Source: Flavisphingomonas formosensis
GTDB taxonomy: Bacteria > Pseudomonadota > Alphaproteobacteria > Sphingomonadales > Sphingomonadaceae
Assembly (NCBI RefSeq): GCF_009755815.1
Contig: NZ_WRPK01000001.1
Location: forward strand, 806,001-870,000
Length of the DNA: 64,000 bases
Direction of reading: 5' to 3'
In this document: positions 35,640 through 45,387 of the stretch, piece by piece
How the letters are laid out: every line of letters begins with the position of its first letter
Position numbering within the stretch: position 1 is the first letter of the stretch
Position numbers and translations under genes: made by a program
Notes under the pieces: model-generated
Databases searched by the model: none
Told to the model about the DNA's origin: nothing
What the model saw: only the letters and a program-made list of their open reading frames with translations

Positions 35640-36752
35640 ATGGCGAAGACCAAGGCGGGCGGCCCGATCAGGATCATCCAGTGGGGCCTCGGCGGCGTCG
35701 GCTCGATCGCGCTGCGCGAGATGCTCAGCAATCCGATGTTCGAGGTGATCGCGGTGAAAGCCTTCTCGGCGGAGAAGGCGGGCAGGGATGCGGGCGAGCT
35801 GGTCGGCGTCGGCCCGATCGGCGTGCCGGTGACGGTGGATATCGACGCGCTGCCCTTCGATCGCGCCGACTGCGTCATGTATTGCCCGCGGATGACCGAT
35901 TATGACGAGGTCGCGGCGATGCTGCGCAAGGGCGTCAACGTCGTGACCATCGCGAGCAACGTCTACCCGCTTTATTATGGCCAGGCGGTGTTCGACACAT
36001 TGAACGACGCCGCGAAGGAAGGCGGCGTCTCCTTTCACGGATCGGGCATCAACCCCGCCTTCATCAGCGACCTGATGGCGATCACCATCTCGGGCGTGGT
36101 CCACCAGGCGACGCACATCAACGTGCAGGAAATCTCCGACGTCACCGTCTATGCGATGGCTGCGCCCGAGATCATGTTCACCCACACCGATTTCGGCAGC
36201 CGCCCGGAGGATGTGAAGGGGCCGGACACTTTCCTGAGCGGGATGGACGATTATTTCAGCGAGTCCATCCGGATGATCTGCGACCATCTCGGCGTGACGC
36301 TCGACCGGATCGAGCATGGCCACGACTGGGCGACGACCAACGTGCCGATCACCCTGCCCAATGGCCGGGTGATCGAGAAGGACACTATCGCCTGCCGCCG
36401 TTTCCAATATTTCGGCGTGATCGGCGGCGAGCGGCGCATCCGCCTGGCCACCGCCTGGAAGCTCGGCGCGGACCTGACGCCCAATTGGGACGTCTCGACC
36501 TCGGGCATGGTGGAATGGACGATCACGGTTGAGGGATCGCCCTCCTTCCAATGCAAGGTGGCGACGGCCAAGAGCTTCAATCCGGACTCGCCCGACTATC
36601 TCAAGGGCAGCGAGGATGCCGCGCTGATCGCCACCGCGGTGCATGCGATCAACGGCATCCCCTATGTCGTCGATGCCGCGCCGGGGGTGAGGACCTTCCT
36701 GGATCTGCCGCCGATCGGCAGCCAGGGTGCATTCCGCAGGCCTTTGGGTTGA
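35640..36752 (+). CDS. NAD(P)H-dependent DapB-like dehydrogenase, copy 2
   Basis: A 370-aa relative of the gene at 33619 (shared RIIQWGLGGVGSIALREML, NP.FEVIAVKAFSAEKAGRDAGE) but clearly diverged, with different C-terminal segments. The conserved SFHGSGINPAF replaces FASGIHPGF of copy 1. Two such paralogues in one cluster suggest sequential or heteromeric dehydrogenation steps; this is inference. Confidence 0.8.
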   Translation: MAKTKAGGPIRIIQWGLGGVGSIALREMLSNPMFEVIAVKAFSAEKAGRDAGELVGVGPIGVPVTVDIDALPFDRADCVMYCPRMTDYDEVAAMLRKGVNVVTIASNVYPLYYGQAVFDTLNDAAKEGGVSFHGSGINPAFISDLMAITISGVVHQATHINVQEISDVTVYAMAAPEIMFTHTDFGSRPEDVKGPDTFLSGMDDYFSESIRMICDHLGVTLDRIEHGHDWATTNVPITLPNGRVIEKDTIACRRFQYFGVIGGERRIRLATAWKLGADLTPNWDVSTSGMVEWTITVEGSPSFQCKVATAKSFNPDSPDYLKGSEDAALIATAVHAINGIPYVVDAAPGVRTFLDLPPIGSQGAFRRPLG

Positions 36753-36773
36753 GGCGGGACGATACCGACACGC

Positions 36774-36865
36774 CGTTCGTGCTGAGCCTGTCGAAGCACT
36801 CCCTTCTTCAAAGAAAGCGGTTGAAGGCAAAAAGGAAAGTGCTTCGACAAGCTCAGCATGAACGG
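36774..36865. repeat. Inverted repeat with GTGCTTCGACAAGCTCAGCA arms
   Basis: Left arm 36774-36800 (CCGTTCGTGCTGAGCCTGTC and on) and right arm 36839-36865 are near-perfect inverted copies around a 38-bp A-rich spacer. This is a recognisable intergenic palindrome of sphingomonad-type genomes. Confidence 0.85.
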
Positions 36866-36943
36866 CTGAGATAGATCACCGTCCGTGATGCCTGGTGGCG
36901 CTGGACGATCATCCCAAGGCCGAACGATGCGGGGAGAGACGCA

Positions 36944-38068
36944 GTGAGATTCTCGATCATCTACGAAGCGCAAATGGTGGATACCTCGCGCGAGGCCGAG
37001 GCGCAGGCGTTCCACGACATCATCGAGCAGTGTCTGCTGGCGGAGGAGCTGGGCTTCGACTGCATCTGGTCGGTCGAGCATCATTGCCTCAGGCAATATG
37101 CCCATCTCTCCGCGCCCGAGAGCTTCCTCGCCTTCGTGGCGGGCGCCACCAAGCGCATCCATGTCGGCCATGGCGTCGTCTGCCTGCCGTTCAATATGAA
37201 CCATCCGATCAAGGTGGCCGAGCGCGTCGCGACGCTCGACATACTCTCCAAGGGCCGGATGCATTTCGGCGTCGGCAAGGGATCGACCGTCCAGGAAGCC
37301 GGCGCGTTCGGCGCGGAGATGAGCCAGATCACCGCGCAGGTCGACGCATCGATGTACATGATCCCGAAGATGTGGATGCAGGAGGAGTTCGAGCATCACA
37401 GCGACCTGATCACCATCCCCAACCGGCCGATCAACCCCAAGCCCTATCAGAAGCCGCACCCGCCGATGTACATGGCCTGCACGCGCGACGAGGCGCTGGA
37501 GGTGGCGGGCAGCCGTGGGCTGGGCGCGCTGGTGATGGGCTTCTCCGGGCCGGACGAGGTGGCCCGCAAGAACGCCATTTACCGCAAGGCTTTCGCCGAG
37601 CGGAAGGCCGAGGATCAGGTCGGCTATCGCCCCAACGAGCATCTCGCCGCGCTCTGCCCGACGATCATCCTCGAGAATCGCGAGCTGGCGCGCCGCATCG
37701 GCCTGCGCGGCCAGCGCTTCTTCGCCGAATCGATCAACCACTGGTACGGCGGTGGTCCGCCGCCCAGCACCGACGATCTCGATCCCGAGGCGACGATCCG
37801 CGAACTCAAGAAGGACGAGGAGCGCTTCGTCGCCTTCCTCGGCCAGGAGAAGATCGAGGTCACCGAGCTGCACACGCTCAACTTCCACGTCGAGGACGAC
37901 GCCTATGGCACTGTCGCCGATGCGATCTGTCAGGTGCAGCGGCTGAAGGACGCGGGCGCGGACGAGATATTGTTCCTGGTCCAGATGGGCACCATCCCGC
38001 ACGAGGCGACGATGGAGACGATCCGCAACCTGGGGAACCATGTGATCCCGCATTTCAGGGGGCAGTGA
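36944..38068 (+). CDS. LLM class flavin-dependent oxidoreductase
   Basis: A 374-aa luciferase-like monooxygenase from a GTG start with GGGGAGAG upstream. TIM-barrel hallmarks are AEELGFDCIWSVEHH, a typical flavin-site segment, HVGHGVVCLPFNMNHPIKVAERVATLDILSKGRMHFGVGKG, and PPMYMACTRDEALEVAGSRGLG. It probably uses FMNH2 supplied by another reductase. It is the last gene of the catabolic cluster; the substrate is unknown. Confidence 0.88.
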   Translation: MRFSIIYEAQMVDTSREAEAQAFHDIIEQCLLAEELGFDCIWSVEHHCLRQYAHLSAPESFLAFVAGATKRIHVGHGVVCLPFNMNHPIKVAERVATLDILSKGRMHFGVGKGSTVQEAGAFGAEMSQITAQVDASMYMIPKMWMQEEFEHHSDLITIPNRPINPKPYQKPHPPMYMACTRDEALEVAGSRGLGALVMGFSGPDEVARKNAIYRKAFAERKAEDQVGYRPNEHLAALCPTIILENRELARRIGLRGQRFFAESINHWYGGGPPPSTDDLDPEATIRELKKDEERFVAFLGQEKIEVTELHTLNFHVEDDAYGTVADAICQVQRLKDAGADEILFLVQMGTIPHEATMETIRNLGNHVIPHFRGQ

Positions 38069-38072
38069 CTTT

Positions 38073-38219
38073 CTCATCCTCCCCGGAACGGGGAGGGGGA
38101 CCGTTCGCGAAGCGAATGGTGGAGGGGCCATCGCTCACCGCACACGACACGCTGGTTGATGGCGGCGGCCCCTCCACCATGCTACGCATGGTCCCCCTCC
38201 CCGTTCCGGGGAGGATGAG
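38073..38219. repeat. ~147-bp palindromic element (CTCATCCTCCCCGGAACGGG arms)
   Basis: The outer arms CTCATCCTCCCCGGAACGGG and their inverse bound an interior with further inverted segments (GGTGGAGGGG and CCCCTCCACC). The same architecture occurs at 45248-45387. It carries no coding sequence of its own and fits a MITE-like or REP-like non-autonomous element. Confidence 0.85.
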
Positions 38220-38222
38220 GCG

Positions 38223-38768
38223 TCACGGTATCCGCGCGAGCATCGGCAGCGCGCTGTAGGACGGATCCTCGCGATCCGGCCGGCCCACCACCGTCCCCGG
38301 CCGCGGCGGCCGCAGGCTTGCTGCCGAGATCGCGGCCGCATCGCCCCAGTCGAGCACCAGCGAGCGATGGAGGAAACGCCAGATCCCGTCGCGCTTCGCA
38401 TAGCGATCGAGATAGCGCCCCGTCGCGGTCAGCGCGCGCGAATCGGGCGGCGGGGTGCGGTGCGTCGCCACTACGACCAACTCGCCTTCCGCCATGTCGC
38501 CGTCGACGACGAACACCATGTTGGCGATCATGTGCAAGGTCGCCTCCCAGCGCTGGAGCATGGAGGGCAGCCAGGCGATATAGTCGTCCGGGCCGCCGCG
38601 GAACATGGTGCCATGATCGTCGATCGCGTCGTCATGATAGAGGCTGCGCAACAACGCCAGGTCGCGTCGGTCGACCGCGCGGCAATAGGTCCAGACCAGC
38701 TGCTGCAGGGCGACGATGTCCGCTGCTTCCTGCGCGTCGACGACATGGGGATAGAGCGTCCTGGCCAT
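38223..38768 (-). CDS. NTF2-like / SnoaL-like domain protein
   Basis: A 181-aa protein. The fold signature is VALQQLVWTYCRAVDRRDLALLRSLYHDDAIDDHGTMFRG, as in SnoaL_4 and steroid-isomerase-like proteins. It is followed by RWEATLHMIANMVFVVDGDMAEGELVV and GIWRFLHRSLVLDW. ATG 38768 has GGAGCAGGATC upstream. Such proteins often act in polyketide, steroid or aromatic metabolism. It faces the end of the catabolic cluster and may belong to it. Confidence 0.82.
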   Translation of the reverse strand: MARTLYPHVVDAQEAADIVALQQLVWTYCRAVDRRDLALLRSLYHDDAIDDHGTMFRGGPDDYIAWLPSMLQRWEATLHMIANMVFVVDGDMAEGELVVVATHRTPPPDSRALTATGRYLDRYAKRDGIWRFLHRSLVLDWGDAAAISAASLRPPRPGTVVGRPDREDPSYSALPMLARIP

Positions 38769-38825
38769 GATCCTGCTCCCGAAACCGGCATTGAGTCCGC
38801 TCCTTCCTATGCCTAGATTTCGTCC

Positions 38826-39305
38826 ATGCTTCGAAAAGTCTTTGTGATCGCTGCCTCGCTGCTCGCCGGATGCGCTTCGACCGGGCCTGCGCCGGTGCCC
38901 GCCCCGATTCGCGCCATCACCTATGAGACCGGCGCCTGCTTCGGCACATGCCCGGTCTACAGCGTCACCGTCTCGTCGGACGGCGCCGGCCGCTTCGAGG
39001 GCCGCCGCTTCACTGGCGCGACCGGTCCGCAGAGCTTCACCGTCACGCCCGCCCAGTTCGCGGCGTTCGAGGCGGCGCTCGCCCCCTATCGCCCCAAATC
39101 GGGCGAGGTGGATTATTCGGCGCCGCCGCTCTGCGGGCGGATGGCCACCGACATGCCGTCGGTCGACGTGCGCTGGGACGAACCTGGGCGCGCCCATCTG
39201 CATTATTATTATGGATGCGACCGGGAGAAATATGCGGTGATGGCGGATGCATTGCGCCATGCGGTTGACGCGCTGCCGATAGCCGCGTTCATCAGAGCGC
39301 CATGA
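38826..39305 (+). CDS. DUF6438 lipoprotein
   Basis: A 159-aa lipoprotein (MLRKVFVIAASLLAGC, lipobox LAGC). The conserved ETGACFGTCPVYSVTV and WDEPGRAHLHYYYGCDREKY place it in the DUF6438 family. Function is unknown. Its stop overlaps the hrcA start (ATGA), so hrcA is probably translated from this message. Confidence 0.82.
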   Translation: MLRKVFVIAASLLAGCASTGPAPVPAPIRAITYETGACFGTCPVYSVTVSSDGAGRFEGRRFTGATGPQSFTVTPAQFAAFEAALAPYRPKSGEVDYSAPPLCGRMATDMPSVDVRWDEPGRAHLHYYYGCDREKYAVMADALRHAVDALPIAAFIRAP

Positions 39306-40348
39306 CGACGAGCCCTTCGATCACGGAGCTTTCCACCCGCGCACGGGACGTGTTCCGTCTCGTCGTCGAGAGCTATCTCGGCACGGGCATTCCCGTCGGT
39401 TCGCGCACCATTTCCAAGCTGGCCGGGCTCAACCTCTCGCCCGCCTCGATCCGCAACGTCATGCAGGATCTGGAGGAGCTGGGCCTGCTCGCCGCGCCGC
39501 ATACCTCGGCCGGCCGGATGCCGACCGAGACCGGCCTGCGCCTGTTCGTCGACGGCATGATGCAGGCGAGCGAGCCGTTGCCCGAGGAGCGCGCGGCGAT
39601 CGAGCAGCGGCTGATCGGCGGCGGGCCGATCGAGGACGCGCTGGCCGCCGCGACCGCCACGCTGTCCGGCCTTTCCGCCTGTGCGGGCATCGTGCTGGTG
39701 CCGAAGCGCGAGCTGGTGCTGCGCCAGTTCGGCTTCGTGCCCCTCTCGCGCGAGCAGGCGCTGGCGGTGCTGGTGGGCAATGACGGAACGGTCGAGAATC
39801 GCGTCGTCGATCTGCCCGCCGGCATGACCCCGGCGATGCTGGGCGAGGCGGCCAATTATATGAGCGAGCGGCTGGGGGGGCTGACACTCGCGCAGGCACA
39901 GGCGCGGCTGGCCGCCGAGATCCGGCAGGGCCGGGCGGCGCTGGATGCGGTGGCCGCGGAGCTGATCGCGCGCGGCCTCGCCGTCTGGTCGGAGGACGGC
40001 GCCTCGCGCCCCGTGCTGATCGTGCGTGGGCAGGCGAATCTGATCGACACTGTCGCGGCCGCCGATCTGGAGCGGGTACGCCAGCTGCTCGACGAGCTGG
40101 AGGACAAGGAGGAGATTGCCCGCCTGCTGGACGGCGCCCGCGCGGGGCAGGGGATGAAGATCTTCATCGGATCGGAGAACAAACTATTCTCCCTTTCCGG
40201 CTCATCCGTGATAGCGGCGCCCTATCACAATGCGAACGGCCAGGTGGTAGGGGTCGTTGGCGTGATCGGGCCGACGCGGTTGAACTATGCGCGCGTCGTT
40301 CCCATGGTGGATTTCACCGCTCAGGCACTGACGAGATTGATGGCATGA
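39302..40348 (+). CDS. hrcA: Heat-inducible transcription repressor HrcA
   Basis: A 348-aa repressor that binds CIRCE operators and whose activity depends on GroEL in studied species. The N-terminal winged helix contains GSRTISKLAGLNLSPASIRNVMQDLEELGLL, followed by PHTSAGRMPTETGLRLFVD. The C-terminal part has SSVIAAPYHNANGQVVGVVGVIGPTRLNYARVVPMVD. It overlaps grpE by 4 nt. Confidence 0.97.
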   Translation: MTTSPSITELSTRARDVFRLVVESYLGTGIPVGSRTISKLAGLNLSPASIRNVMQDLEELGLLAAPHTSAGRMPTETGLRLFVDGMMQASEPLPEERAAIEQRLIGGGPIEDALAAATATLSGLSACAGIVLVPKRELVLRQFGFVPLSREQALAVLVGNDGTVENRVVDLPAGMTPAMLGEAANYMSERLGGLTLAQAQARLAAEIRQGRAALDAVAAELIARGLAVWSEDGASRPVLIVRGQANLIDTVAAADLERVRQLLDELEDKEEIARLLDGARAGQGMKIFIGSENKLFSLSGSSVIAAPYHNANGQVVGVVGVIGPTRLNYARVVPMVDFTAQALTRLMA

Positions 40349-40896
40349 CTGACGAGACGACGACCCAGGATAACGAGATCAACGAGACCAAGCCGGCCGA
40401 AGCCGCGCCCCAGGCCGAGGCGGCTGCGGAAGAGGCGCCCTTCGCGAAGCTCGAGGCGGAGCTGGAGAAACTGAAGAGCGAGGTGCTCTACGCCCAGGCC
40501 GAGACGCAGAATGTGCGCCGCCGGCTGGAGAAGGAGAAGGCCGATGCGCAGGCTTATGCCGCCACTGCCTTCGCGCGCGACATTCTTTCGGTTGCGGACA
40601 ATCTGACCCGCGCGCTCGCCGCGATTCCCGAGGCGCTGCGCGAGGACGAGAAGATGAAGCCGCTCGTCACGGGTCTCGAGATGACCGGCAAGGAGCTGGA
40701 GAACGTATTCCAGCGTCACGGCATCTCGAAGATCGAGGCGCTCGGCGGAAAGCTGGATCCCAACCGCCATCAGGCGATGCTGGAGGTAGAGAGCGAGGCA
40801 GAGCCGGGCACGATCGTGCAGGAGCTCCAGGCCGGCTATCTGATCAAGGATCGGCTGCTGCGGCCGGCGCTGGTGAGCGTCGCCAAGGCGGGGTGA
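40345..40896 (+). CDS. grpE: GrpE nucleotide exchange factor
   Basis: A 183-aa co-chaperone that exchanges ADP on DnaK. It has an acidic, disordered N-terminus, a long coiled-coil helix (KLEAELEKLKSEVLYAQAETQNVRRRLEKEK), and the C-terminal beta domain with FQRHGISKIEALGGKLDPNRHQAMLEVES and GTIVQELQAGYLIKDRLLRPALVSV. ATGA overlap with hrcA. Confidence 0.97.
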   Translation: MTDETTTQDNEINETKPAEAAPQAEAAAEEAPFAKLEAELEKLKSEVLYAQAETQNVRRRLEKEKADAQAYAATAFARDILSVADNLTRALAAIPEALREDEKMKPLVTGLEMTGKELENVFQRHGISKIEALGGKLDPNRHQAMLEVESEAEPGTIVQELQAGYLIKDRLLRPALVSVAKAG

Positions 40897-40905
40897 CCCA
40901 CTTCC

Positions 40906-40930
40906 CCCTCTCCCGCGATGCGGGAGAGGG
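40906..40930. terminator. Perfect 11-bp-stem hairpin between convergent grpE and vgr-related gene
   Basis: CCCTCTCCCGC-GAT-GCGGGAGAGGG forms a perfect stem with a 3-nt loop in the 34-bp gap between convergent genes, ending where the minus-strand gene stops. There is no T tract. It probably limits read-through in both directions or is a repeat palindrome (a weaker relative is at 30126). Confidence 0.5.
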
Positions 40931-41410
40931 CTAAAAAGGCAATATCGCCTCATGCTCGGCGGCCGTCGCGGCGCAGGGCACGGCAAGCCCCCGGCGCATC
41001 ATCCAGGTGTGCTGCACGATCTCGGCCTGCTGCTCGATGCCATAGGCGGCGAAGGGCTTGCCGGGTTTCATCCGATAGGCGTAGCGGCAGAAGGGGTGGC
41101 GCATCAGCGGCAGATACCAGCTGCCGCCGCGCTGCGCCTGCCAGACATGCGTCATCTCATGGATGAACAGACCCTGGAGGGGCAGCGGCGCGGCACCGAA
41201 ATCGGCGCGCCACAGGCCGCCTTCGGGATGGAACCAGATATCGCCGTCCGGCGCCATCACCACGTTGCGCGGTTGCAAAGGCCACCAGCAGCGCCGGTGG
41301 ATCCGCACCCGATCATATGCGAGCGCCTCGCGGAAGATCTCTGCGGCGAGGGCGCGTTCGGCCACGGTCAGGGGTCGGCTGGACGGTCCGCAGCGATTGC
41401 GCCGAATCAT
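40931..41410 (-). CDS. 'Vgr-related' protein with HExxH-like motif
   Basis: A 159-aa protein of a family common in sphingomonads and often labelled vgr-related. The motif FIHEMTHVWQ matches HExxH of zinc metallopeptidases, and a downstream YGIEQQAEIVQ may supply a third ligand. There is no signal peptide. Enzymatic activity is not established. It is convergent with grpE. Confidence 0.75.
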   Translation of the reverse strand: MIRRNRCGPSSRPLTVAERALAAEIFREALAYDRVRIHRRCWWPLQPRNVVMAPDGDIWFHPEGGLWRADFGAAPLPLQGLFIHEMTHVWQAQRGGSWYLPLMRHPFCRYAYRMKPGKPFAAYGIEQQAEIVQHTWMMRRGLAVPCAATAAEHEAILPF

Positions 41411-41482
41411 GTGCCGCCGGGTCTTTCATCCTCCCGCTTTCGGGAAGGATGGGCATCGCCCCTGCCGCCGTCGCGGATCGGC

Positions 41483-41944
41483 CTAGTTCGCACCGCTCCC
41501 CTCCGGCGCAGGATCGGCCGCGCCGACCACCGGTGCCGCTACGACGAAGGTACGAAGCGTGGCGAATTTGAATGAAAGCGCCAGCTTCACGCCCGGCTGC
41601 ACCTTGGGATCCACGCCGAACAGCATGGCGTGGTTGCCCCCCGGCTCGAACCGGACGGTGGTATCCGCGGGGATGGGGACGGACGCGATCGGCTTCATCG
41701 TCATCATGCCGTCCATCTTGCCGCCCTCGTGCAATTCGATCGTGGCGACGGGATTTGCGCTGACCTGGACAAGCGTGTCGGGGATGCTGCCGCCCTTGAT
41801 GGTGAAATAGGCCGCGGCCGGCCGGCCGGGTACTGCACTCAGCCGAACCCATGCCTTTTCCACCGAAATCTGCCGCACCTTGGCCTCCTTGTGGCAGGCG
41901 GCGAGGGCGAAGGGCAGGACGAGGGCGATTGCTGCACGGCGCAT
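41483..41944 (-). CDS. PCu(A)C copper chaperone, lipoprotein
   Basis: A 153-aa protein with a lipoprotein signal (IALVLPFALAAC). The copper site follows the H/M pattern of the family: LHEGGKMDGMMTM, then GGNHAMLFG. It delivers Cu(I) to the CuA or CuB centre of cytochrome oxidase. ATG 41944 gives the lipobox at the right distance. It is divergent from dnaK, whose promoter lies in the shared gap. Confidence 0.88.
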   Translation of the reverse strand: MRRAAIALVLPFALAACHKEAKVRQISVEKAWVRLSAVPGRPAAAYFTIKGGSIPDTLVQVSANPVATIELHEGGKMDGMMTMKPIASVPIPADTTVRFEPGGNHAMLFGVDPKVQPGVKLALSFKFATLRTFVVAAPVVGAADPAPEGSGAN

Positions 41945-41995
41945 GGGCCAGTCACTCCGGCTTGAAATCCGGCATGGCCTTACGCGTGCATCCGG

Positions 41996-42023
41996 CTTGC
42001 AGCAACGCAAACCGCCCCTATAT
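41996..42023 (+). promoter_or_regulatory. RpoH (sigma-32) heat-shock promoter of dnaK
   Basis: CTTG at 41996-41999, a 17-bp spacer, then CCTATAT at 42017-42023 fit the alphaproteobacterial RpoH pattern CTTG-N17-CYTATNT. The -10 is preceded by CC, giving CCCCTATAT as in E. coli sigma-32 promoters. It lies about 90 bp before the dnaK ATG. No CIRCE inverted repeat is seen here. Confidence 0.7.
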
Positions 42024-42113
42024 CGCCGGTCTACGTGAATCTCCGCGACCTTCGCTTGGGTTTCGAGGGGGGCAGCGGATCCCGCAATCATATTGGGGTG
42101 TGAAGAGGATAAT

Positions 42114-44015
<1,902 letters not shown>

Positions 44016-44050
44016 CGGTGCGTAATCGTCCGCGTCGCCGTCCGTTGCCC

Positions 44051-44077
44051 GTGATCCCAGCGAAAGCTGGGGTGACG
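44051..44077. repeat. Single CCCAGCGAAAGCTGGG palindrome between dnaK and dnaJ
   Basis: One copy of the unit seen at 31921-32002, placed in the 99-bp dnaK-dnaJ gap. As a strong hairpin in the dnaK message it could attenuate read-through into dnaJ or stabilise the dnaK mRNA 3' end. Confidence 0.75.
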
Positions 44078-44114
44078 GCTTGGGATGCGGCGCGGACCAG
44101 CGCCTGGGGGCAGT

Positions 44115-45239
44115 GTGGCTGATATCGATTTTTACGAATTGCTCGAGGTTGAGCGCACGGCGGACGACAAGACTATCAAGTCGTCCTACCGGCGGCTCGC
44201 GATGCTGCACCATCCGGACCGCAATCCCGGCGACAAGGAAGCGGAAGCGCGTTTCAAGGCGATCAGCCAGGCCTATGACTGCCTGAAAGACCCGCAGAAG
44301 CGTGCAGCTTATGATCGCTTCGGCCATGCGGCGTTCCAGAACGGCGGCGGGGCCGGTGGCGGACCTCAGGACTTTTCGGGCTTTTCCGACATATTCGAGA
44401 ATATCTTCGGCGAATTCATGGGCGGTGGCCGCGGCCAGCGCGGCGGCGTGCGCCGCGGTGCGGACCTGCGCTACGACATGGAGATCACGCTCGAGGATGC
44501 CTTTCACGGCAAGACCGCGGAGATCGAGATCGATGTCTCGCAGTCATGCGAACCGTGTCAGGGTACCGGCGCCAAGGCGGGTACCGCGGCGCGCACTTGC
44601 AGCACCTGCAATGGCGCCGGCAAGGTGCGGGCTCAGCAGGGCTTCTTCGTGGTCGAGCGGACCTGCCCGTCGTGCATGGGCCAGGGACAAACGATCGCCG
44701 ATCCTTGTCCGAGCTGCCGCGGCGAGGGCCGTGTCGATCGCGAGAAGACGCTTTCCGTAAAGATCCCGCCGGGTGTCGACGAAGGCACCCGCATCCGGAT
44801 GACCGGGGAGGGCGAGGCCGGTGCGCGCGGCGCACCCGCGGGCGATCTCTATATCTTCATCCATGTCGCGCGGCATCCGGTGTTCCAGCGCGACGGCACC
44901 ACCCTGTTCGCCCGTTGCCCGGTATCGATCACCACGGCGGCGCTCGGCGGCACGATCAGGGTGCCGGGGCTCGACAAGGCGGCCTATGATATCCGCATTC
45001 CGGCTGGCATCCAGTCGGGCAAGCAGCTGCGCCAGCGCGGCGCGGGCATGCCGGTGCTCAACGGGCGCGGCCATGGCGACATGGTGGTGCAGATCGACGT
45101 CGAGACGCCCACCAAGCTGACGCAGCGCCAGAAGGAATTGCTGGAGGAGTTCCGTGAGCTCGAGACGGGCGAGGAATGCCCGCAATCCTCCGGCTTCTTT
45201 TCGAAGCTCAAATCGATGTGGGACGATCTGACGGAATAA
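44115..45239 (+). CDS. dnaJ: Chaperone DnaJ (Hsp40)
   Basis: A 374-aa co-chaperone, GTG start with TGGGGG upstream; the family N-terminus is [17 protein letters not shown]. The J domain has an intact HPD ([11 protein letters not shown]). A Gly/Phe region and four zinc repeats follow: [32 protein letters not shown]. The C-terminal substrate domains are complete. It contrasts with the J-like protein at 14050, where HPD is not intact. Confidence 0.98.
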   Translation: MADIDFYELLEVERTADDKTIKSSYRRLAMLHHPDRNPGDKEAEARFKAISQAYDCLKDPQKRAAYDRFGHAAFQNGGGAGGGPQDFSGFSDIFENIFGEFMGGGRGQRGGVRRGADLRYDMEITLEDAFHGKTAEIEIDVSQSCEPCQGTGAKAGTAARTCSTCNGAGKVRAQQGFFVVERTCPSCMGQGQTIADPCPSCRGEGRVDREKTLSVKIPPGVDEGTRIRMTGEGEAGARGAPAGDLYIFIHVARHPVFQRDGTTLFARCPVSITTAALGGTIRVPGLDKAAYDIRIPAGIQSGKQLRQRGAGMPVLNGRGHGDMVVQIDVETPTKLTQRQKELLEEFRELETGEECPQSSGFFSKLKSMWDDLTE

Positions 45240-45247
45240 ACGGCGTA

Positions 45248-45387
45248 CTCATCCTCCCCGGAACGGGGAGGGGGACCGCCGAAGGCGGTGGAGGGGGCCC
45301 GCTCACTGCAGAGGTGTCGCCCGTTGTGCGCGGGAACCCCTCCACCACCCTACGGGTGGTCCCCCTCCCCGTTCCGGGGAGGATGAG
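45248..45387. repeat. ~140-bp palindromic element overlapping the rlmE 3' end
   Basis: Same outer arms and internal inverted segments as 38073-38219 (CTCATCCTCCCCGGAACGGG ... CCGTTCCGGGGAGGATGAG). The rlmE stop codon (45350-45352) lies inside the right half. Confidence 0.85.

Noticed and set aside
34785-36830. 681-aa open frame antisense to the SDR and DapB-like genes
   Set aside because: Composition is His/Arg/Asp-rich without domains; all three plus-strand genes have clear motifs and binding sites.
42024-42113. CIRCE element before dnaK
   Set aside because: No TTAGCACTC...GAGTGCTAA-like inverted repeat found; only the RpoH promoter is supported.
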